DNA of 64,000 nucleotides, from assembly GCA_028681335.1 (NCBI GenBank), contig JAQUIT010000004.1, positions 124,001-188,000 of the forward strand. Reading direction: 5' to 3'. Shown one piece after another: positions 58,387 to 64,000 of the stretch. The position numbers and the translations under genes were made by a program. Below the pieces are notes generated by a model, which saw only the letters and a program-made list of their open reading frames with translations, was not told the DNA's origin and did not search any database. The stretch's first letter is position 1. Each line of letters starts with the position of its first letter. The DNA is from Desulfuromonadaceae bacterium. Lineage in GTDB: Bacteria; Desulfobacterota; Desulfuromonadia; Geobacterales; Pseudopelobacteraceae.

Positions 58387-58932
58387 TCAACTCGCGATTT
58401 GTAACAACCTGGCGATTGAACCCGAACCCATAACGGACCACAACTGTATCGCCACATACGCGCCCCCCGCCCACAGAATCAAACTGAACGGATTTCTGAG
58501 CGCTACCTTGAGATCCTGAAACGAAGGGGTGCAGGCCGCAGAACAGGCATATAAAACAATGATTAGCAGGTATTCCGGAACCCATTGCGGCCGAAAATCC
58601 CACTGCAGCAGCAGATAATACCCGATCGCCAGCCACCCAAGCGGGGCAAGAGCTGTCGGAGCAGCAGAGAAAACAGTCGGAACGGCCCTGACGCTCCCGA
58701 GCACCCACCTCCCGCCAGACCTTACCGGCATGATACTAAACGAAGACGGCCGCCCCCCGGTAAGGAAGGCGGCCACAAAATGTGAAAGCTCATGCATGAA
58801 CGTAAAGGGCAGACAGTAAAGGAGCGCGAGAAATGAAGCGGATTCAGACAGGCGACGGTGAAGTGCCCCCATAACCACGGAAACGATCAGAAAACCGATC
58901 ACAAGTGGCGCATTATGCGGCAAACTATTCAC
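58387..58932 (-). CDS. Membrane protein with HExxH motif (M50-like)
   Basis: A 181-residue protein with about five hydrophobic segments. FMHELSHFVAAFLTG near residue 48 places a zinc-protease HExxH motif inside a helix, as in intramembrane M50-type proteases, although the second ligand (NPDG-type) is not obvious. It starts at GTG (58932) with GGAG ten bases upstream. It may be an inactive relative. Nothing gene-like is seen in the 239 bases downstream (58148-58386). Confidence 0.65.
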   Translation of the reverse strand: MNSLPHNAPLVIGFLIVSVVMGALHRRLSESASFLALLYCLPFTFMHELSHFVAAFLTGGRPSSFSIMPVRSGGRWVLGSVRAVPTVFSAAPTALAPLGWLAIGYYLLLQWDFRPQWVPEYLLIIVLYACSAACTPSFQDLKVALRNPFSLILWAGGAYVAIQLWSVMGSGSIARLLQIAS

Positions 58933-58977
58933 GCTTCAACGTCTCCTTCAGTAAGCATCTGCTACCACGGTTTACGT

Positions 58978-59778
58978 TTATTCAGCGCCTGTGGAGGCGA
59001 CCAAGGCCAGCATTGATACCATCTCCTCATGGATCTGGCCGTTACTTGCCACAATCCGGCCACTGAAGATGTCGAACGAAGAACCATCGAAGGAAGTCAC
59101 CGTTCCTCCCGCTTCACGTACCAGAAGTACCCCCGCAGCCACATCCCACGCTTTCAACTTGAGTTCCCAAAAGCCGTCCAACCTGCCGGCTGCCACGTAG
59201 GCCAGATCAAGCGCTGCCGCACCGGCCCGGCGAATGCCCCGGGCTTTTTTTTGGAAGGCGATGAAATTGGCAAAATTATTGGCCGGGTCTGTGGCGCAAT
59301 CATAAGGAAAACCGGTGCCGAGCAGCGAGTTTTTCAACGGAGAACTGGCTGACACCGACAGGCGCTTGCCGTTCAAATAGGCACCGCCCCCCTTGGTTGC
59401 CGTGAACAGTTCATCGTAAACCGGATTATAAATTACCCCCGCAACCATCTCACCCGACATCTCCAGCCCGATCGAACAACAGAACCAGGGGAAACCATGG
59501 GCATAGTTGGTCGTGCCGTCAACCGGATCAATGATCCAGCGACAGGGAGAACCGCCCTGAGCGTAATCCCCCTCCTCGGCGACGATGTCATGGTCGGGGA
59601 AGCACGAAAGCAGATGCTCCACAATCAAACGCTCCGACTCCTTATCAACCTCTGTCACCAGATCCTTGTCACCTTTCATCTCGATGTTCAGCGTTGAAGC
59701 GAAGCGTGACTTCTGGTAACGACCGGCGATTCCGGCTGCAACAACAGCCTCCTCAAGATATTCCTGGTAAGTAGTCAT
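58978..59778 (-). CDS. suhB: Inositol monophosphatase family protein (SuhB-like)
   Basis: The 266-residue magnesium-dependent phosphatase has the family motifs EEGDY, WIIDPVDGTTNYAHGFP and a late KAWDVAAGVLLVREAGG. It dephosphorylates inositol-1-phosphate or related sugar phosphates; SuhB also has an RNA-polymerase role in some bacteria. The ATG at 59778 follows the upstream stop by one base. An ATG at 59796 inside the upstream gene is the alternative. Confidence 0.92.
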   Translation of the reverse strand: MTTYQEYLEEAVVAAGIAGRYQKSRFASTLNIEMKGDKDLVTEVDKESERLIVEHLLSCFPDHDIVAEEGDYAQGGSPCRWIIDPVDGTTNYAHGFPWFCCSIGLEMSGEMVAGVIYNPVYDELFTATKGGGAYLNGKRLSVSASSPLKNSLLGTGFPYDCATDPANNFANFIAFQKKARGIRRAGAAALDLAYVAAGRLDGFWELKLKAWDVAAGVLLVREAGGTVTSFDGSSFDIFSGRIVASNGQIHEEMVSMLALVASTGAE

Positions 59779-59779
59779 A

Positions 59780-60073
59780 TCAGCGGCGTGGCACATTCAG
59801 CAGCGGCTGAATAAATTTATCGAAGACGACCCTCTGTTTTGCTGACAACAGATCGATATCCCCTTCGTTATCCAGCAAGAAGGTCCCGACACCGACGACT
59901 GTTTTTGCGAGATAGCCGGTCCCGGCAACGCTCTTTTCAATTTCATCGCCACGTTTGTGTATCAGGTTTTTCATCAAGACCAGGTCTACAATCATATCTT
60001 CCACTCCAGTTGGTTTAATGTACGCTTTCCGTTCAGGGAAAAGCATCTTCTTAATATATGCACCATCATGCAC
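59780..60073 (-). CDS. Conserved hypothetical protein upstream of suhB
   Basis: A 97-residue soluble protein with no domain I recognise. The chain has alternating charged and hydrophobic helices (VEDMIVDLVLMKNLIHKRG) and a Gly-rich strand (AGTGYLAKTVVGVGTFL), and ends in a basic tail. Its stop is one base from suhB, so the two are one operon. Coding density, an upstream GGA and the tight spacing support it as real. Start choice between 60073 and 60046 is open. Confidence 0.65.
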   Translation of the reverse strand: MHDGAYIKKMLFPERKAYIKPTGVEDMIVDLVLMKNLIHKRGDEIEKSVAGTGYLAKTVVGVGTFLLDNEGDIDLLSAKQRVVFDKFIQPLLNVPRR

Positions 60074-60693
60074 AGAACATCCACCACCAATCGTCCGCCT
60101 GTGAAGCGTTCATATCGGAGCATCTCCGCAAAAGGTATCGAAAAACCTACATATCTGCAACCTGTATAAAACAGCAGGCGAGGAAACTGTAGTGGGAGTA
60201 AATAAAAAATAGACAGTGCTCTCCACAAAGGCTGTGGATAACCTGTTGATAGAGAGAATCTACAGCAAAAAACCTCACGTATTCTTGGGGGTTTTGTCGG
60301 TTTGCACAACGAATAAGCACCGTCCGTAACCACCTGATATTACGTGTCAATAGTTATTTTTATCTACATACATTCCACTGTAATATTGTAACGGATCACC
60401 ATTTTTAATGAAGACGTAACCGTGTGGATAACCAAGAGAAAAAAAGAAACATAACTACCCGCCATGGACAGCTTTTTATGGTCAGACTTTATACGTTTTA
60501 AAAGATCTCTCGTCGGACGACGCCACTGCCCATTGATTGAAGATGTTTTCTAAAAAACTCGTATCACACAGCAGTTGTCATATAAATGATTTCAGGATAT
60601 TTTACCAGCGTTCAGCATCCCTCGCTTCAGTACATAAAAAGACTACTGCGATTACATCCTGAAATCACAACACGATCCCGAAAGAGTGCCATC
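60074..60693. other. Long intergenic region with DnaA-box matches
   Basis: About 600 bases with no convincing gene. TGTGGATAA, the reverse of the perfect DnaA box TTATCCACA, occurs at 60233-60241 and 60423-60431. TTATCTACA (one mismatch) is at 60360-60368, and CTATCAACA-like half matches lie around 60244. AT-rich stretches are at 60205-60215, 60350-60365, 60395-60410, 60435-60450 and 60495-60505. Short minus-strand frames across it (60147-60350, 59992-60333) have no protein-like composition. Confidence 0.5.
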
Positions 60694-61623
60694 ATGCAAA
60701 TCAACAACCTGCTCATTCATCTCCACAACAGCGTAGATTCCTTTTCTCTCAAAGTGCGCCATGTTGACCTTATCCGCACGGCTCTTCCTGATACGCGCAT
60801 CAGCATCGCTGACGGGAACCATGATTTTCTTGAAAAACTCCCGGAAGCAGATTGTGTAATGACATGGGTATTCAAACCGGAGTGGTACGAAGGCGCCACA
60901 AAACTGCAGACACTTTTTACGCCCGCTGCCGGTCATGACTGGGTCGCTGCGGACCCCGCCGGCCGCGTAAACACATGTTACGGCAGTTTCCACGGCCGCA
61001 TCATGCGCGAGAGCCTTCTCGCAATGATTCTGCACTTCAACCGCCAGACAGGAAAATCGCTTGAAGACCAGAAAAACAGGATTTGGGGACGCCTCGGCTA
61101 TAACGGCAATGTGGCACTCTTCAGTCAGCAGGTTTTGATAGTCGGTTTTGGAGCTCTGGGACAGTCAATGGCCGAGCTGTTGAAAGCTTTCGGGGCTAAA
61201 GTTACCGCCGTCAAACGTGAGACAGCCGGAGACGCAAACTATCCCAACGTAGACAGTATAATTTCCTTTGCCGGATTAGAAGCGGAGCTCCCATCAGCCG
61301 ACCACGTGGTTTTCGTGCTGCCGGGGGGGAGCGGGACTGACGGCATCTTTACCGCCCGCCACTTCAGTGCCATGAAGCCGGGAGCCCACCTCTACAACCT
61401 GGGGCGCGGCAACTGCTACCGGGAGGAAGACCTCTTGAGCGCCCTCAAGGATGGTCATCTGGCAGGCGCCGGGCTGGATGTCTTTGCCGAGGAACCGCTG
61501 AACCCGGCTTCACCTCTCTGGGAACAACCAAACGTTGTGATCACGCCCCATTCAAGCGCCATCAGCGTAGAATACATTGATCTCTTCATCGAGGAGTGGC
61601 TCGAGAAAATTCAAAAGATGTAA
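60694..61623 (+). CDS. D-isomer 2-hydroxyacid dehydrogenase family protein
   Basis: A 309-residue NAD-binding dehydrogenase. The C-terminal two-thirds has the Rossmann motif VGFGALGQSMAELL, the catalytic Arg in LGRGN, the Glu in AEEPLNP and the His in ITPHSS. The N-terminal region is divergent. Substrate unknown; relatives act on glycerate, lactate or phosphoglycerate. The ATG at 60694 is chosen from the family start; a longer frame to 60586 has no ribosome site. Confidence 0.82.
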   Translation: MQINNLLIHLHNSVDSFSLKVRHVDLIRTALPDTRISIADGNHDFLEKLPEADCVMTWVFKPEWYEGATKLQTLFTPAAGHDWVAADPAGRVNTCYGSFHGRIMRESLLAMILHFNRQTGKSLEDQKNRIWGRLGYNGNVALFSQQVLIVGFGALGQSMAELLKAFGAKVTAVKRETAGDANYPNVDSIISFAGLEAELPSADHVVFVLPGGSGTDGIFTARHFSAMKPGAHLYNLGRGNCYREEDLLSALKDGHLAGAGLDVFAEEPLNPASPLWEQPNVVITPHSSAISVEYIDLFIEEWLEKIQKM

Positions 61624-61730
61624 CTGAGGCCATTTTTTTGGAATGTTTGTTTGTTACGTCAGGTGGCCCGGTATAAACAACAAGTGAGCCAGCCATATTC
61701 CGGAGCGACCGATCTGCTGAAGTCGCCACA

Positions 61731-62078
61731 CTACCGGGTCATAAGCCAGGTGCATACCAGAAAGACCAACACCAGCAGCAGTAAAAGCCCCCATGACACC
61801 ATGTTTAGACGCTTACTGTCGCCAGGCAAGAGCGCTTCCGCTTTAACCTCAGAGAGCTGAGTGCCGCTTTTTTTTGAGAAGAGCACGAAAACAATCATTC
61901 CAGCCGCACCCAGAAACAGCGTTGGCAGAGTGTCCATGAACGACGCATTCATTTTCCTGGTAATTATCAGGATCGACATCGTGAATCCGATGATCGCCAT
62001 GGTAGCGCCAAACAGTTTGCCAAGCATACGGGGCAACAGCCTGAGTTCGGCTTTAACCTGATCGCTTATGCTTCCCAC
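61731..62078 (-). CDS. Small membrane protein of unknown function
   Basis: A 115-residue protein with three predicted membrane helices (about residues 21-40, 48-66 and 94-112) and a charged loop (SKKSGTQLSEVKAEALLPGDSKR). GTG at 62078 is favoured because TTGGAGG lies seven bases upstream; an ATG at 62132 gives an unlikely Trp/Arg-rich start. No family recognised. It is the last of three small envelope genes in a row on this strand. Confidence 0.65.
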   Translation of the reverse strand: MGSISDQVKAELRLLPRMLGKLFGATMAIIGFTMSILIITRKMNASFMDTLPTLFLGAAGMIVFVLFSKKSGTQLSEVKAEALLPGDSKRLNMVSWGLLLLLVLVFLVCTWLMTR

Positions 62079-62168
62079 CGTTGCCTCCAATAACCATCTC
62101 AGTCCTGCCCATCGGCATCCCGGATGACCCACCCGTCCAATGCCCCTTGAAACTGTCCCGGCGGAAAC

Positions 62169-62474
62169 CTAATCGTTGAAGTTTATTCTTGTTTTGACGA
62201 CCAGCTTCCCGTCATGTTCAATTTCACAGACATACCGCCCCATGACACCGCTGGAAGTAACAAGAGCCTTGTGATCAGCGGAGGAATAGTTAGAGAAACG
62301 GAACCCGGACTGCGACGCTTTTTCTTTGGCACTCACCAGCGAAGTCCCTGCAGTCACCTCACGACAGTAGCGCAGCAGGTTTTTTCTGGTTTGATACCAG
62401 GTTGCCAGCGCTACCAGGCACAATAGAACGAAAAGAGCCGCAACAAGTTTAACTGTTTTCTCTATCATAGACAT
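62169..62474 (-). CDS. Small membrane-anchored protein of unknown function
   Basis: A 101-residue protein with one N-terminal hydrophobic anchor (about 8-26) and a periplasmic domain of about 70 residues with two Cys (one in RYCREV, one in RYVCEIE) that could form a disulfide. ATG at 62474 has AGGAG upstream; a longer frame adds an Arg-rich stretch that looks spurious. No family recognised. It follows the Kunitz-domain gene by about 34 bases and may be co-transcribed. Confidence 0.65.
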   Translation of the reverse strand: MSMIEKTVKLVAALFVLLCLVALATWYQTRKNLLRYCREVTAGTSLVSAKEKASQSGFRFSNYSSADHKALVTSSGVMGRYVCEIEHDGKLVVKTRINFND

Positions 62475-62507
62475 CCCTCGTCTCCTGCGTCGCCAGCGCA
62501 CCCACCT

Positions 62508-63050
62508 CTAATCAAAGATCACCTGCGGGTTCAACTCGCCAGGTGAACGCCAATCGATGCCGTACTTCTGCTTTAGCACGGACTTCTTGGTACTCCAGTA
62601 GATATTGACAAAACCTTCACCGCCACGCAGCGGATGGTCGGCCAGCAACACTTTAACCTCGTCATCAATTACCTTGAAGACCCCGGCGTAGCGGGGGTCT
62701 CCCTCCACCGGGTCATGGGCAAGGCCGGAGCGTGTGCCGCCGTTTTGCACGGCCAGCGGTTCCACCTGAATGCTATTCACCGAATCGGCTTCGCACAGCG
62801 TCCGGCAGGCATCGAGGGTGTCAAAGGGGACGACCGCCCCGCAGCCATCGTAGATATATTCAGTACAGCGACCGGTTTTCTGGTTGAAGAAATATCTGCC
62901 CATCATCGCCTTGCACGAGCCGTTGACCGGCACAAGCCGGCACTTCTCAGGGAGGTCACCACCAAACATAACATCGGGCGAACAGCTGAGAACAGCGGTA
63001 ACAACAGCCATGGAAACGGCACTGCCTGTGACATAACGACGCATATTCAT
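62508..63050 (-). CDS. Lipoprotein with Kunitz/BPTI-type domain
   Basis: A 180-residue precursor with a lipoprotein-like signal ending at Cys23 (TAVLSC). Residues 37-86 follow the Kunitz (BPTI) plan: Cys at 37, 46, 62, 70, 82 and 86 with spacings 8, 15, 7, 11 and 3, RYFFNQKTG, and the residue after the second Cys is Lys47, the P1 position that gives trypsin-type inhibition. The last 90 residues form a separate domain of unknown kind. AGGAG precedes the ATG at 63050. Confidence 0.82.
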   Translation of the reverse strand: MNMRRYVTGSAVSMAVVTAVLSCSPDVMFGGDLPEKCRLVPVNGSCKAMMGRYFFNQKTGRCTEYIYDGCGAVVPFDTLDACRTLCEADSVNSIQVEPLAVQNGGTRSGLAHDPVEGDPRYAGVFKVIDDEVKVLLADHPLRGGEGFVNIYWSTKKSVLKQKYGIDWRSPGELNPQVIFD

Positions 63051-63227
63051 AATGACTCTCCTGTGTTCTGTGCTGCAGCCGCTGCAAGGTGCCGCACTGT
63101 CAAATGCCACGCACCTACTCCGTGGCGGATGACACAACTTTAGCAGCAAGCGGCAAAAAAACAACAGAGCGTACTTTGGACAGCACCGATGCCCGGCAGA
63201 TCACAGCCGCGCCGGTGGGAACACCCA

Positions 63228-64000
63228 TTACGCCAGCCCGGCGGCCAACTCCCGCCAATGCACGATATCCAGCCGTTTACAGGCACGGGTGACGCAGACA
63301 TAGAGAAGGTTGCGGTCAAGAGCAGAGTTCCTGAAATCCTTCGTATTCGGGTCGTACAGGATCACGTTGGCGAATTCAACCCCCTTGACCTGATGGGCAA
63401 TCGTCACCAGTGCCCCCGGCTCGAAGGTCAGCTCGCCCTGCCGGTGCAACCCGCTTATTCCGCTTAACGCGTCGTGAAGCATCTTCTCGTCCGACTTTTT
63501 CTTGCAGATGACCGCCGTCAGGCCGTGCGGATCCTCGGCCACCAACTTCTCCACCAGCCGGCGCAACAGCGCCAGGGCGCTCTCCTCGTCCGCTGCCCTG
63601 TGATATTCGAGGGCGCCGGAATGCCTGCCGACCTGTTCACTCTCCCGGTTACTGATCCGTGATGCCAGCGCCATGATCTCCTTGGGGCAACGGTAGGAAA
63701 CGGAGAGGGTTTCGTTGCTCACCCCCACCTCCTTCAGATGAGTATGAAAAATATCGAAGTCGGCAGAATCGACCCACGACAGGATCTTCTGTTTGCTGTC
63801 GGCGCTGAGCGTTATACTGTTGTGCTTGTCCGTGGCCGCAAGAATCGCCTCAAGCTCGAGGAGCGACAGGTCCTGCCCCTCATCAACAATGATATGGGCG
63901 TACCAACCGAGGGCTTCGCGCACCGGGCCATCCTTCTCGCGCAGCTGACAGAGCCGCAGCAGCACACTCAGATCGGCAAACGACACCGCCTGGCTTTTGA
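63228..64000 (-). CDS. UvrD/HelD-like superfamily 1 helicase (5' part beyond window)
   Basis: The C-terminal 257 codons of a superfamily 1 helicase; the frame stays open to the window edge. Visible motifs: motif II VDEGQDLS, motif III-like LSADSKQKI, motif IV-like SYRCPKEI, motif V HQVKGVEF and motif VI NLLYVCVTRAC. The order and wording fit UvrD-type or HelD-like proteins; the part that would tell them apart lies outside. GDP-type or topoisomerase domains are not seen. Confidence 0.85.
   Translation of the reverse strand, partial: KSQAVSFADLSVLLRLCQLREKDGPVREALGWYAHIIVDEGQDLSLLELEAILAATDKHNSITLSADSKQKILSWVDSADFDIFHTHLKEVGVSNETLSVSYRCPKEIMALASRISNRESEQVGRHSGALEYHRAADEESALALLRRLVEKLVAEDPHGLTAVICKKKSDEKMLHDALSGISGLHRQGELTFEPGALVTIAHQVKGVEFANVILYDPNTKDFRNSALDRNLLYVCVTRACKRLDIVHWRELAAGLA

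Noticed and set aside
59992..60350. Small minus-strand frames in the gap upstream of suhB
   Set aside because: They overlap each other and the DnaA-box region, with odd Cys/Arg/Leu-rich composition and no ribosome site.

Overview
The window looks like a chromosomal segment of a Geobacter-type deltaproteobacterium (Desulfobacterota, Geobacterales; a Trichlorobacter/Geobacter-like genome). The main support is the pilR - pilA - pilin-partner locus at 47.6-49.9 kb. It encodes a short aromatic-rich type IV pilin and a small exported partner, followed by the TPR/ABC/glycosyltransferase genes that trail pilA in Geobacter. A lexA with a downstream small gene, PSP1/RicT next to holB and metG, and a GapN-type aldehyde dehydrogenase fit the same group. 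The assignment is inferred from protein resemblance; no database search was run.

Layout. 0-6 kb: acyl-CoA synthetase (cut by the window edge), PAS histidine kinase, DUF294 nucleotidyltransferase, DNA polymerase IV. 6-9.7 kb: a four-gene pqiA-pqiA-pqiB-pqiC lipid-transport operon with PqiA split in two. 9.8-16.6 kb: lexA operon with a promoter and candidate operator, NudC, an RlpA-type lipoprotein, a cysteine-cluster protein, CheX, and an oxidoreductase/monooxygenase/flavoredoxin/esterase series. 16.7-19.7 kb: ccoNOQP for a cbb3 oxidase with an unusual heme distribution. 19.8-30.5 kb: housekeeping genes guaA, guaB, an M42 peptidase, an Elp3-like radical SAM protein, rnc, tmk, holB, ricT and metG.

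30.5-41.3 kb is an accessory polysaccharide region: a LigB-type ligase with a signal peptide, a GT9 transferase, a flavoprotein, a decayed IS30-family element cut by an apparently intact IS3-family element, two AT-rich genes (GT2 and a cobalamin-type radical SAM protein), and a Wzm/Wzt-like exporter. 41.4-49.9 kb is the pilin neighbourhood: GT2, a UbiA-type phosphoribosyltransferase, an ABC exporter, TPR proteins including a TMTC-like GT-C enzyme, the pilin partner, pilA with a sigma-54 promoter candidate, and pilR. pilS is absent and enolase diverges from pilR. 50-64 kb: enolase, glucose-6-phosphate isomerase, HrpB, LarE, GapN, a membrane HExxH protein, SuhB, a ~600-base gap with DnaA-box matches, a 2-hydroxyacid dehydrogenase, three small envelope genes (one a Kunitz-domain lipoprotein) and a truncated UvrD/HelD-like helicase.

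Most genes lie on the minus strand in tightly packed operons with 4-base ATGA or GTGA overlaps. No tRNA, rRNA, CRISPR array or prophage was seen.
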